Below are positions 1-6,973 of a stretch of DNA of 9,313 nt, piece by piece; position 1 is the stretch's first letter; each line of letters opens with the position of its first letter. The notes below the pieces were generated by a model, which was given only the letters and a program-made list of their open reading frames with translations, ran no database searches and had not been told where the DNA came from. Location of the stretch: contig JAUPWC010000124.1 of assembly GCA_030916665.1 (NCBI GenBank), forward strand, positions 1-9,313. The letters are read 5' to 3'. A program made the position numbers and the translations under genes. This DNA is from Verrucomicrobiota bacterium. Its GTDB lineage: Bacteria; Verrucomicrobiota; Verrucomicrobiia; Opitutales; Opitutaceae.

Positions 1-2
1 GC

Positions 3-599
3 ATGCAATTTTGGATCAAATCCCTGCTTTTGCTTACTCTGACCATGACCGTCCAAGCCCAATCATCTGCTTCTTCGCAAATCCAGCTCGCCACCTTCGG
101 GGGCGGCTGCTTCTGGTGCACGGAGGCGGTGTTCGAACTGTTGCCCGGCGTGAAGCGCGTGGAGAGCGGCTACGCCGGCGGCCATGTGGCGAATCCGACT
201 TATCAGCAGATCTGCACCGGCGAGACCGGCCACGCGGAGGTGATCCGCATCGAGTTTGACCCGGCGGTCGTCAGCTATGAGCGCTTGGTCGAGGTGTTTT
301 TGGAGGCGCACGATCCGACGACGCTCAACCGCCAGGGCGCGGACGAGGGCACGCAATACCGCTCGGTGATTTTTTATCACGACGACGCGCAGAAGGCCGC
401 CGCTGAGAAGGGCAAGGCCGCCGCGCAGGCGCAGTTCGACGACCCGATCGTCACCGAGATCAGCCCGCTGCCGAAATACTACCCGGCCGAGGGCTACCAT
501 CAGGACTACTTCAAAAACAACCCGAACCAGCGCTACTGCGCCTTCGTGATCCGGCCCAAGGTAAGCAAGCTCCAGAAGAAAGGCGTGATCGGGAAGTGA
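3..599 (+). CDS. msrA: Peptide-methionine (S)-S-oxide reductase MsrA, exported
   Basis: This enzyme reduces methionine-S-sulfoxide in oxidised proteins and free methionine. The catalytic signature GGCFWCTE lies at residues 34-41, with catalytic Cys36. Other family hallmarks follow in order: a TGETGHAEV stretch, GTQYRSVIFY, and GYHQDYF near the C-terminus, followed by Cys179 in an NQRYC context, a plausible resolving cysteine. At 198 aa it is a normal length for MsrA plus a leader. The first 19 residues look like a Sec signal peptide: one Lys, a leucine-rich core, and VQA as a possible cleavage site. The protein is therefore probably periplasmic, or membrane-anchored if uncleaved. The ATG lies two bases from the window edge, so its ribosome binding site cannot be seen, but the signal peptide fits this start. 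The enzyme family is certain by motif; the location is inferred. Confidence 0.95.
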   Translation: MQFWIKSLLLLTLTMTVQAQSSASSQIQLATFGGGCFWCTEAVFELLPGVKRVESGYAGGHVANPTYQQICTGETGHAEVIRIEFDPAVVSYERLVEVFLEAHDPTTLNRQGADEGTQYRSVIFYHDDAQKAAAEKGKAAAQAQFDDPIVTEISPLPKYYPAEGYHQDYFKNNPNQRYCAFVIRPKVSKLQKKGVIGK

Positions 600-637
600 G
601 GGCGGGTTGTGGCTACGCCAGTCCGCCTGCGGCCCAC

Positions 638-667
638 AAAAAAGGCGGGGTTCCGGAGGCCCCGCCT
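638..667 (-). terminator. Rho-independent terminator of the desaturase-like gene
   Basis: A perfect 8-bp GC-rich stem (AGGCGGGG at 643-650 with CCCCGCCT at 660-667) closes a 9-nt loop. Read on the minus strand, the stem is followed directly by six T residues (638-643), the classic intrinsic terminator layout. It starts about 24 bases past the stop codon of the minus-strand gene at 691. On the plus strand no T-run follows, so it should not terminate msrA efficiently. Confidence 0.85.
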
Positions 668-690
668 GACCACCTGGTGACCGACCGACA

Positions 691-1560
691 TTACGTCGTG
701 CTCTGCGCGCGCAGGCGGCGCTGCTTGACCATGTTGTCGGTCAGGCGGTCGAGCCAGCGGATGAGCGCGACGGGCTTGGGGCTGAGGAATTCCTTTTCCT
801 CGGCGACGGTCTGACCGTGCTTGTAGAGCACGCCGGGGATGATGCAGGTGCCGAAGACCCAGTCGGCCACGGGCATGATGAAGAAGCCCGAGATGGCCTC
901 GTTGCAGTCGATCACGGCGTGGTGTCGGAGGTGGAAGCTGTAAACCTTGCGCCAGAAGCCGCCGAAGCGCGGGTGCTCGATGAGCGGAGCCCATTTCTCG
1001 AAGGACCAGTGCTCGATGGCATGGAAGAGCTCGTAGATCAGCAAGGAGGAGGCGATGGCGCTGTAGCCTGCAATGAACCAGGGCAGGGAGGGAAAGAGCC
1101 ACTGCAGCACGATCAGAAACGGGGTCATGCACGCAGCAAAGGTGAGGTAGGTATACCAGGGGAAAAACGAGGCCTCCTTCTGCTCGTCCTTCACGATCGG
1201 GTAATAGTTTTCCACAAAGTTGACCTCGAGACCGCCGGGCGTGCGGCGACGGGCGATCCGGGTGAGGCTGTGGTGATGCGTGTGCTGGCGGTAGAAGTAG
1301 CTGAGGAAAGGAAGCACCGGCTTGTGCAGCACGTAGCGGTGGAAGAAAAATTCCATGAAGCAGTTGAACATCGAGACCCCAAGGAAAAGGGCGAGATACT
1401 GCCACCAGACGGCCTGGGTCTGCGCGGCCCAGACGGCGGCGGGGGCCAGCCACCAAACGAGGCCGATCACGCCCGAGAAGGAAGCGGCGACGACGGCAAG
1501 AAACAAGGGGAGGGAGAATTCCTCTTCAACAACGGGTTTGGTTGAGATACGTTCTGACAT
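691..1560 (-). CDS. Sterol desaturase / fatty acid hydroxylase family membrane protein
   Basis: This is a 289-aa integral membrane protein of the diiron sterol desaturase/fatty acid hydroxylase superfamily, which uses O2 to hydroxylate or desaturate lipids. The histidine clusters that bind the two irons are visible: HRYVLH at 74-79, HTHHH at 93-97, HAIEH at 180-184 and HLRHH at 210-214. Hydrophobic stretches around residues 17-40, 52-72, 137-160 and 161-180 look like membrane segments, with the His clusters on the same face. The start chosen is the ATG at 1558-1560 (MSERIST); the frame stays open far upstream, but only as antisense of the glycosyltransferase. No Shine-Dalgarno is evident. The gene is divergent from the glycosyltransferase across 87 bases and ends at a strong terminator. 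The substrate cannot be deduced; no carotenoid or hopanoid genes are nearby. Confidence 0.88.
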   Translation of the reverse strand: MSERISTKPVVEEEFSLPLFLAVVAASFSGVIGLVWWLAPAAVWAAQTQAVWWQYLALFLGVSMFNCFMEFFFHRYVLHKPVLPFLSYFYRQHTHHHSLTRIARRRTPGGLEVNFVENYYPIVKDEQKEASFFPWYTYLTFAACMTPFLIVLQWLFPSLPWFIAGYSAIASSLLIYELFHAIEHWSFEKWAPLIEHPRFGGFWRKVYSFHLRHHAVIDCNEAISGFFIMPVADWVFGTCIIPGVLYKHGQTVAEEKEFLSPKPVALIRWLDRLTDNMVKQRRLRAQSTT

Positions 1561-1647
1561 ACGGGGCGAACTTCGGAAGATTTTTAGCGCCAACGCAATC
1601 GCGGAAAATGGCTTTCTCCCGGGTCTCCCGGCCCCTTTCCTCGACCG

Positions 1648-2697
1648 GTGCCCGCCCTCACCGTCCTGCTGCCCGTGCGCAATGCCCTCCCGACGATCCC
1701 CCGGGCGGTGGCCAGCGTGCAGCGCCAGACGCGGGCCGACTGGGAGCTGGTCGTGGTGGACGACGGCTCGACCGACGGCACGCGGGAGTGGCTGCGGGCG
1801 GCGGCGCGGGAGGAGCGGCGCATGCGGCTGATCGAGCAGCCGGCGCGGGGAATCGTGGCCACCTTGAACGCCGGTCTGGCGGCCGCCCGGGGGCGGTTGG
1901 TTGCGCGCATGGATGCGGATGACGAGTGCCACCCGGAGCGGCTCGCCGCGCAGGCGGCATGCCTGGAAGCAAATCCGGGCACCGGCTTGGTGTCCTGCCG
2001 GGTGGGCTTCGGGGGCGATCCGGCGGCGAATGCCGGCTACGCGCTGCATGTGGACTGGATCAACTCGCTGGCGACTCCGGAACAGATCGCGCTGAACCGT
2101 TTCGTGGAGTCGCCGCTGGCGCATCCGAGCGTGATGTTCCGGCGCGAACTCGTGGAGCGGCACGGCGGCTACCGCGACGGAGATTTTCCGGAGGATTATG
2201 AGCTGTGGCTGCGCTGGCTCGGGGCCGGTGTGCGGATGGCGAAGGTGCCGCGAGAACTGCTGACCTGGCACGACCGGCCCGGGCGCCTGTCGCGGACCGA
2301 TCCGCGCTACGATGCGGAGGCGTTCTTCCGGACGAAGGCGGCGTATGTGGCGCGGGAGGTAGGGCGAATCCTCCGGATGAGCCGTGAGAGGAAGGCTCGC
2401 CGGGACGAATCGCCCGACCAGCAGGTCTGGATCTGGGGCGCCGGCCGGCCGACGCGGAAGCGGGCGGCGCATCTCGAGGTGCACGGTCTGAAGATCGCCG
2501 GCTACATCGACATCGATGCCAGAAAGACCGGAAAACGGGTCGGCGGCGTGCCGGTGATTTCTCCGGATGAGCTGCCGGAGCCCGGCGGGATGTTCGTGCT
2601 GGGCTATGTCGCGAAGCGCGGCGCCCGGGAGGACACCCGCAGCCGGCTGGTCCGGCGCGGTTGGGTCGAGGGCCGGGACTTCCTCATGTGCGCGTAG
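1648..2697 (+). CDS. Glycosyltransferase family 2 protein with extra C-terminal domain
   Basis: The N-terminal ~230 residues form a GT-A fold, family 2 glycosyltransferase, which transfers a sugar from a nucleotide-sugar to an acceptor such as polysaccharide, lipid or protein. Visible motifs are the VLLPVRN opening strand, DDGSTD at 38-43 (nucleotide binding), MDADD at 88-92 (the metal-binding DxD) and ED at 182-183 before LWLRW (candidate catalytic base region). There is no transmembrane segment, so the protein is probably cytosolic or peripheral. The last ~90 residues form a separate region beginning with VWIWGAGR (262-267 for IWGAGR), which resembles the first strand and glycine turn of a Rossmann-like fold and ends in a basic tail. 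The start is GTG at 1648, where similarity to the family begins; no good ribosome binding site is seen. Donor and acceptor are unknown, and no cell-surface gene cluster accompanies it. Confidence 0.88.
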   Translation: MPALTVLLPVRNALPTIPRAVASVQRQTRADWELVVVDDGSTDGTREWLRAAAREERRMRLIEQPARGIVATLNAGLAAARGRLVARMDADDECHPERLAAQAACLEANPGTGLVSCRVGFGGDPAANAGYALHVDWINSLATPEQIALNRFVESPLAHPSVMFRRELVERHGGYRDGDFPEDYELWLRWLGAGVRMAKVPRELLTWHDRPGRLSRTDPRYDAEAFFRTKAAYVAREVGRILRMSRERKARRDESPDQQVWIWGAGRPTRKRAAHLEVHGLKIAGYIDIDARKTGKRVGGVPVISPDELPEPGGMFVLGYVAKRGAREDTRSRLVRRGWVEGRDFLMCA

Positions 2698-2738
2698 GCG
2701 CGCTGGACAACGGCGGAACATCATTACATTGCGGAGGA

Positions 2739-3548
2739 ATGTCCGAAGCGCAGAACCACGAGCCGAATGGCACCGAAGTCACGGTGGATTTCATCCGCCA
2801 TCGCAACGTCCTGCTCGTGCAGGCCGACCTCGGGCCGCTGCTGGTGGACTACTACCTGCACCTCGCCGACCACAAGCTGCGGCACGCGCCGGAGCACGAC
2901 GTGTTGCTCAAGCAGGCGCTGGTGGCCTTCACGCTGCACGGCGCCTCGCGTCCGCGCAACGAGCACTTCGCCTGGACGCTCGGGTTGCAGGAGCCGCGGC
3001 TGAACCTGTTCCTCGCCGGGGACAACGAGGACTGCATCGTGGCGGCCCGGCTCTTCACGGAGAACGTCCGCGAGGCGCCGCACAACGTCTTCTACGGCGA
3101 AATGATGCCTTCGCGCAGCGCGGAGAAGCGGCGCAGCGTGGTGAACTTCGAGGAGGCCGACATCTTCCGCGCCGCCGAGACCTTCTACGCCGGCAGCGAG
3201 CAGCGGCAGGCGCGCTTCTTCGAGCTGGGTGACGACCGTTACGCCTTCCTCGTGTCCCATCCCGACTGTGACGAGGCCTGGCTGCGCAGCGTGAACGTCG
3301 AGGAGGTGCGGACGCTGGCGCGGACGCAGACGCTCGCGCGCATCGAGCGCCGTTTCTACCGCTGGCATTGCGGCTGCAAGCAGAGCCGCATCCTCAACGC
3401 CCTCGCGCCGGCGGCCCGGGCGGACATGGCCGGACTGTTCGGCGACAGCGAGCTGATCCACGTGCAGTGCCCGCGCTGCGCCGCGTCGCACACCATCACC
3501 CGCGAGGCGATGGAAGCGTGGCTCGAGGGCTCCGCCCGGGCTTCATGA
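2739..3548 (+). CDS. hslO: Hsp33 family redox-regulated chaperone HslO
   Basis: Hsp33 is a cytosolic holdase. Under oxidative stress its zinc-binding cysteines form disulfides, which unfolds the C-terminal domain and activates chaperone binding. The C-terminal zinc module is intact: HCGC (Cys211, Cys213), a 30-residue spacer, then CPRC (Cys244, Cys247), giving the CxC...CxxC pattern. The family's SEQ motif is present at 149-155 (FYAGSEQ), followed by an arginine-rich RQAR stretch. The N-terminal half is unlike E. coli Hsp33 and would be hard to recognise alone. At 269 aa it is slightly shorter than usual. The ATG at 2739 is preceded by GGAGG only one base away, which is unusually close; an upstream TTG at 2661 would overlap the glycosyltransferase and adds nothing family-like. 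Its stop overlaps the pnuC start (ATGA), indicating translational coupling. Confidence 0.87.
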   Translation: MSEAQNHEPNGTEVTVDFIRHRNVLLVQADLGPLLVDYYLHLADHKLRHAPEHDVLLKQALVAFTLHGASRPRNEHFAWTLGLQEPRLNLFLAGDNEDCIVAARLFTENVREAPHNVFYGEMMPSRSAEKRRSVVNFEEADIFRAAETFYAGSEQRQARFFELGDDRYAFLVSHPDCDEAWLRSVNVEEVRTLARTQTLARIERRFYRWHCGCKQSRILNALAPAARADMAGLFGDSELIHVQCPRCAASHTITREAMEAWLEGSARAS

Positions 3549-4153
3549 GCATCTGGGAAGTCATCGGCACGCTGTTGGGGGTGCTCGGCGTCTGGCTGAT
3601 GATCCGGCAGAACATTTGGGGCTGGCCGGTCGGGCTCGTGCAGGTGGCGGTGTATGCCTGGGTGTTTTACGGCGCGAAGCTCTACTCCGACGTGATCCTC
3701 CAAGGCTGCTTCTTTGTCATCCAGGCCTACGGCTGGTGGCACTGGTTGCGCCACCGGCACACCGCCGCGCGCAGCGAGCTGCCGGTGACGCGGCTCAGGC
3801 CGGCCGCGATGGCCGCCTGGGTGGCGGCGGGCGCGGTCGTCACCGCCGGCTGGGGCGCCACCATGCAGCGGACGACCGACGCAGCCTTGCCGTGCTGGGA
3901 CGCATTCATCCTCGTGTTCAGCCTGATCGCGCAGTGGCTGCAGGCGCGCAAGAAGCTCGAGAACTGGATCGGCTGGCTCGTGGTCAACACGGTGGCGATC
4001 GGAGTCTATTGGGTGAAGGACCTGCACCTCACCGCCGGGCTTTATGTGATCTTCTGGCTGATGGCGCTTTGGGGCTGGCGCGAATGGCGGCGCACGGTAG
4101 GGCCGGTCTCCGACCGGCCTGGCCAGTCACAGACTGGCCCTGCAACCGGCTGA
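3545..4153 (+). CDS. pnuC: Nicotinamide riboside transporter PnuC
   Basis: PnuC is an inner-membrane facilitator of the SWEET-like fold that brings in nicotinamide riboside, which a cytosolic kinase then traps. The protein is 202 aa and almost wholly hydrophobic with about seven membrane segments. Family markers are NIWGWPVG at 23-30, YGWWHW at 62-67 and ENWIGWLVVN at 139-148, whose Trp and Asn residues line the substrate site in characterised PnuC proteins. The ATG overlaps the hslO stop by four bases. The next gene, four bases downstream, encodes the matching kinase, which strongly supports the substrate assignment. The last 17 residues (186-202) are encoded by two tandem perfect palindromes and do not look like PnuC; the natural end is probably near WREWRRT. 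No riboswitch is visible upstream, as expected for an internal operon gene. Confidence 0.93.
   Translation: MSIWEVIGTLLGVLGVWLMIRQNIWGWPVGLVQVAVYAWVFYGAKLYSDVILQGCFFVIQAYGWWHWLRHRHTAARSELPVTRLRPAAMAAWVAAGAVVTAGWGATMQRTTDAALPCWDAFILVFSLIAQWLQARKKLENWIGWLVVNTVAIGVYWVKDLHLTAGLYVIFWLMALWGWREWRRTVGPVSDRPGQSQTGPATG
4101..4139. repeat. Two tandem REP-like palindromes at the 3' end of pnuC
   Basis: Two perfect hairpins lie side by side, one base apart. The first has arms GGCCGGTC (4101-4108) and GACCGGCC (4112-4119) with loop TCC. The second has arms GGCCAGTC (4121-4128) and GACTGGCC (4132-4139) with loop ACA. Both have 8-bp stems and 3-nt loops, and their arms differ at one position. This geometry resembles REP/BIME-type dispersed palindromes. 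They are translated as the tail of PnuC and could also affect mRNA stability between pnuC and the kinase gene. Confidence 0.7.
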
Positions 4154-4157
4154 GCGT

Positions 4158-4712
4158 ATGCAACCCGTCATGCATCAACCCAAACGCATCGCCGTCTATG
4201 GCCCCGAGTCCACGGGCAAGACCGAGCTGGCCGGGAAACTCGCCGCGCATTTCCGCGCCCCGCTCGTGGCGGAATATGCGCGCGAACGCTGGGACGTGCA
4301 GGGAGCGCTGACGCTCGAGGACATGCTGCCCGTGGCCAAGGAGCAGTGGCGGCGCGAGGACGCGGCCGCGGCGCAGGCGGAACGCCTGATCATCTGCGAC
4401 ACCGATGCGCTCACGACGATGCTCTGGAGCGACCTGCTCTACGGCACCACGCCCGAGGAGCTGCGGCGCGGGGCGGAGCAACGCTGCAAAAACTACGCGC
4501 TCTACCTGCTGCTGGACATCGACGTGCCGTTCACGCCGGACCCGCAGCGGTGCTTTCCGGACCCGGCGGACCGCGAGAAGGCCATGCGCGTGTGGCGCGG
4601 GGCCTTGGAGCGGCGCGGGCTGTCCTTTGTGCTGATCAGCGGCGAGTGGGTCGCGCGCGAACAGAGGGCATTTGAGGCGGTGGAACGGCTTCTCGCAGGG
4701 AAACAAACATGA
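4158..4712 (+). CDS. NadR-type nicotinamide riboside kinase / P-loop ATPase (stand-alone)
   Basis: This 184-aa P-loop protein matches the C-terminal ribosylnicotinamide kinase domain of NadR, which phosphorylates nicotinamide riboside to NMN and so drives uptake through PnuC. The Walker A motif GPESTGKT lies at 15-22, followed by AEYARER (38-44). CDTDALTT at 80-87 matches the NadR Walker B-like region, and LLDIDVPFTPDPQR matches the stretch that closes over the riboside. The helix-turn-helix and NMN adenylyltransferase domains of enterobacterial NadR are absent, so it is a kinase only and not a repressor, and adenylylation must come from another gene. It starts four bases after pnuC; a second in-frame ATG at 4170 is an alternative start. 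Its stop overlaps the tcdA start. Specificity rests on the motifs and on the pnuC neighbour; many databases would list it only as an ATPase. Confidence 0.87.
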   Translation: MQPVMHQPKRIAVYGPESTGKTELAGKLAAHFRAPLVAEYARERWDVQGALTLEDMLPVAKEQWRREDAAAAQAERLIICDTDALTTMLWSDLLYGTTPEELRRGAEQRCKNYALYLLLDIDVPFTPDPQRCFPDPADREKAMRVWRGALERRGLSFVLISGEWVAREQRAFEAVERLLAGKQT

Positions 4713-5494
4713 GCCAACTTTCTGAGGATTATCTCCAACGCTTCGGCGGACTGGGCCGACTTTACGGCGCGGCGGCGCTGCCGCGCCTGCAGGCGGCGCA
4801 TGTCGCCGTGATCGGCGTGGGCGGCGTGGGCTCGTGGACCGTGGAAGGGCTGGCGCGGTCGGGCATCGGGGCGCTCACGCTGATCGACCTCGACGACGTG
4901 TGTGTGACCAACGTCAACCGCCAGCTCCCCGCGCTCGACGGCAACATCGGGCGGCCCAAGGTCATGGCGCTGGCCGAGCGCGTGCGGCTCATCAACCCGG
5001 CGTGCCGGGTGACGACAGTCGGGGAATTTTTCACGGCGGAGTCGGCGGCGCGTTTGCTCGCGAGCCGGTTCGACTGGGTCGTGGACTGCATCGACAAGGT
5101 TTCCAACAAGGCGTTGGTGCTGGCCGAATGCGTGAAGCGCGGCCAGCCGGTCGTCACGGTCGGCGGGGCCGGCGGCAAGCGCGACGCCACGCGCATCCGC
5201 ACCGGCGATCTCGGCGGCGCGCACGGCGACGACCTGCTGAAGCTCGTGCGCCGGAAGCTGCGGCGCGACCACGGCTTCGCGAAGGGCGAGGGCAACGACT
5301 ACGGCATCCCGTGCGTGTCGTCACAGGAGAAGCCGGTTTATCCGTGGGCCAACGGCACCTGTGCCACGGAGCCGGAACCGGGCTCGAATCTCCAATTGGA
5401 CTGCGCCAGCGGATTCGGCACGGCGGTGTTTGTGACGGCGGGTTTTGGTTTCGCCGCGGCGGGAGAGGTCGTGCGGCGGGTGGCGGGCGGGTAA
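4709..5494 (+). CDS. tcdA: tRNA threonylcarbamoyladenosine dehydratase TcdA (CsdL/YgdL)
   Basis: TcdA is an E1-like enzyme that uses ATP to cyclise t6A at position 37 of ANN-decoding tRNAs to ct6A, which improves decoding. The ThiF/E1 fold is clear: Rossmann glycine motif GVGGVGS at 36-42, DLDDVCVTNVNRQ at 60-72 (acidic residue for ribose, then the Arg that contacts ATP) and DCIDKVSNK from residue 126. The family-specific C-terminal half includes GGAGGKRDATRI, VSSQEKP and a glycine-rich hydrophobic end. At 261 aa it has the usual length. An AGGGA ribosome binding site at 4697-4701 lies seven bases before the ATG. It is the last gene of the hslO-pnuC-kinase-tcdA run and overlaps the kinase stop. 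No csdA/csdE sulfur-transfer partner lies in the window. Confidence 0.93.
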   Translation: MSQLSEDYLQRFGGLGRLYGAAALPRLQAAHVAVIGVGGVGSWTVEGLARSGIGALTLIDLDDVCVTNVNRQLPALDGNIGRPKVMALAERVRLINPACRVTTVGEFFTAESAARLLASRFDWVVDCIDKVSNKALVLAECVKRGQPVVTVGGAGGKRDATRIRTGDLGGAHGDDLLKLVRRKLRRDHGFAKGEGNDYGIPCVSSQEKPVYPWANGTCATEPEPGSNLQLDCASGFGTAVFVTAGFGFAAAGEVVRRVAGG

Positions 5495-5496
5495 AA

Positions 5497-5528
5497 TGGA
5501 GGGCGGGGTTCGGAGACCCCTTCCTCCA
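5497..5528. terminator. Hairpin between convergent tcdA and nitronate monooxygenase genes
   Basis: A long imperfect stem separates the two convergent stop codons. TGGAGG (5497-5502) pairs with CCTCCA (5523-5528), a 2x2 mismatch (GC/TT) follows, and GGGGT (5505-5509) pairs with ACCCC (5516-5520) around a 6-nt loop. On the minus strand the stem is followed by TTTT, which would serve the flavoprotein gene. On the plus strand no T-run follows, so termination of tcdA there would be weaker. A bidirectional role is inferred. Confidence 0.6.
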
Positions 5529-5536
5529 GTGCGGCC

Positions 5537-6973
5537 CTAAGCGACAGCCGGCGTGCCCAGCAGCCAGCGGATGACGTCGGCGGCGTGGTAGGAATCGGCT
5601 CCGGCGGGCAGGAAGCGCGCGAGGTTGGCGACATCGTCGCCGGCGGTGAGCAGCGGGTCCTCGGCCTTCCCGAAGCGCAACTGTCCGAGGCCGATGTTGG
5701 CCATGAGTCCGTTGCACAGGCAGAGGCGGCCCTTGGTATCCTCGGCGGCGCCGCCCTTGCGGACGTAATCTTCGACCGGCTCGGCGGCGCAGCGGTAGCC
5801 GACGGAGCCGTCGGGCTTGCGGTAGAGTTCGCGGAGGTAACCGAGGTCGCAGATGCGCTGCCGGGCGGCGACCCGGATTTCATCCGAGAGCGTCCCGAGC
5901 ATCTGCACAACCTTGAACGGGAAACCCGTGGGCGAGGCGCGCGGATCGGTGCGGACCTTCAGCGCCCCGAGTGAACGGCTGAGGGCGCAGACCTTGCGCT
6001 TGAGTTCGGGCAGCATGCCGGATTCCTCGCAGAAGGCGAAAGCCGTTCCGACCTGCACGCCGGCGGCGCCGGCCGCGCGGGCCTCGGCGAGCTTGGTGGG
6101 GTCGGTGCAGGAACCGGCCAGCCAGAACGGCAGGCCGAGGTCGCGGATCTTGGGCAACTCGGGGATGTCGCGCGGGCCGTAGAGGGGTTCGCCGGTTTCG
6201 CTGAGCACGAGGGGGCCGCGCGGCGGAGCGTTGTGGCCGCCCGCCAGCGGGCCCTCGACCACGAAACCGTCCACGCGGCCGTTGGACTTGCGCGCGAGCG
6301 TGAGGGCGAGCGTGGCGGAGGAGATGATCGGCAGGAAACGCGGACGTGTGACTGCGCCGGATAAGGCGCCAAGGTAGGGCCGCGGATCGAAGCGACTGAG
6401 GCAGTCGTCGGTGGCGAGCGCGCCGGTGACATCCATTTTCAGTTCGACCGGTTCGTCGCGGGCGAGACCGTCGAGCACGCCCGGAATGGACCGCGGGATG
6501 CCGGCGCCCATGAGCACGTAGTCCACGCCCGCGAGCATCGCGCCGAAGAGCGTGGGCAGCGTGGGCAGCTGGATTTTTTCCAGCAGGTTGATGCCGACCG
6601 GGCCGGAGTGGCCTTCCTTGGCGAGAGTCACCTCCACAAAGGCGGCGAGAACGGCGAGATCGAGAAAGGTCTGACTGGGCTGCAGCGCCGGCATCGGGAT
6701 CGCCTTGAAAGCGGCGTCGGCCGGCTTGCCGCCGGGCACGAAGTAAGCCGCCCATACGCGTTCGACCACCTCGGGCCGGGGGAAACGGGCGGCGGCGCGC
6801 GCGAGGTCGCCGTCGGGGTCGCCCAGTTGAAGCTGACGGGCGAGAACGAGAGGCAGGGCGGTGCCGGAGACGACGCCCAACTGGCCGGTCTGCGCCACTG
6901 CGCGGGCGAGGCGCCAGCCGGAAACGCCGACGCCCATGCCTCCCTGGATAATGGTGGGAATGTTCGTGGTCAT
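5537..6973 (-). CDS. Nitronate monooxygenase-family FMN protein with C-terminal extension
   Basis: This is a TIM-barrel flavoprotein of the nitronate monooxygenase/2-nitropropane dioxygenase group, related to FabK and PfaD enoyl reductases. These proteins bind FMN; characterised members oxidise alkyl nitronates such as propionate-3-nitronate. Family signatures are IIQGGMGVG near the start (QGGMGVG at 10-16), GPLAGGHNAP with His247 in the catalytic histidine position, and AGAAGVQVGTAFAFCEESG, the phosphate-binding strand. The protein is 478 aa, against about 320-360 for typical monooxygenases. The additional ~110 residues include a CLC pair (418-420) followed by NGL and no recognised domain. 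The start chosen is the ATG at 6971-6973 (MTTNIPT), directly before the barrel; an upstream in-frame start at 7051 would add 26 unlikely residues. It lies 150 bases downstream of the TatD gene on the same strand. The true substrate is uncertain. Confidence 0.85.
   Translation of the reverse strand: MTTNIPTIIQGGMGVGVSGWRLARAVAQTGQLGVVSGTALPLVLARQLQLGDPDGDLARAAARFPRPEVVERVWAAYFVPGGKPADAAFKAIPMPALQPSQTFLDLAVLAAFVEVTLAKEGHSGPVGINLLEKIQLPTLPTLFGAMLAGVDYVLMGAGIPRSIPGVLDGLARDEPVELKMDVTGALATDDCLSRFDPRPYLGALSGAVTRPRFLPIISSATLALTLARKSNGRVDGFVVEGPLAGGHNAPPRGPLVLSETGEPLYGPRDIPELPKIRDLGLPFWLAGSCTDPTKLAEARAAGAAGVQVGTAFAFCEESGMLPELKRKVCALSRSLGALKVRTDPRASPTGFPFKVVQMLGTLSDEIRVAARQRICDLGYLRELYRKPDGSVGYRCAAEPVEDYVRKGGAAEDTKGRLCLCNGLMANIGLGQLRFGKAEDPLLTAGDDVANLARFLPAGADSYHAADVIRWLLGTPAVA

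Noticed and set aside
1619..1631. CCGGG/CCCGG hairpin just before the glycosyltransferase start as a regulator
   Set aside because: A 5-bp stem with a 3-nt loop in GC-rich sequence is expected by chance and has no further support.
1561..2724. Long minus-strand open frame upstream of the desaturase start, antisense to the glycosyltransferase
   Set aside because: The translation is arginine/proline/histidine-rich with no motif, while the plus strand encodes a clear GT2 enzyme; it is a GC-rich antisense artefact.
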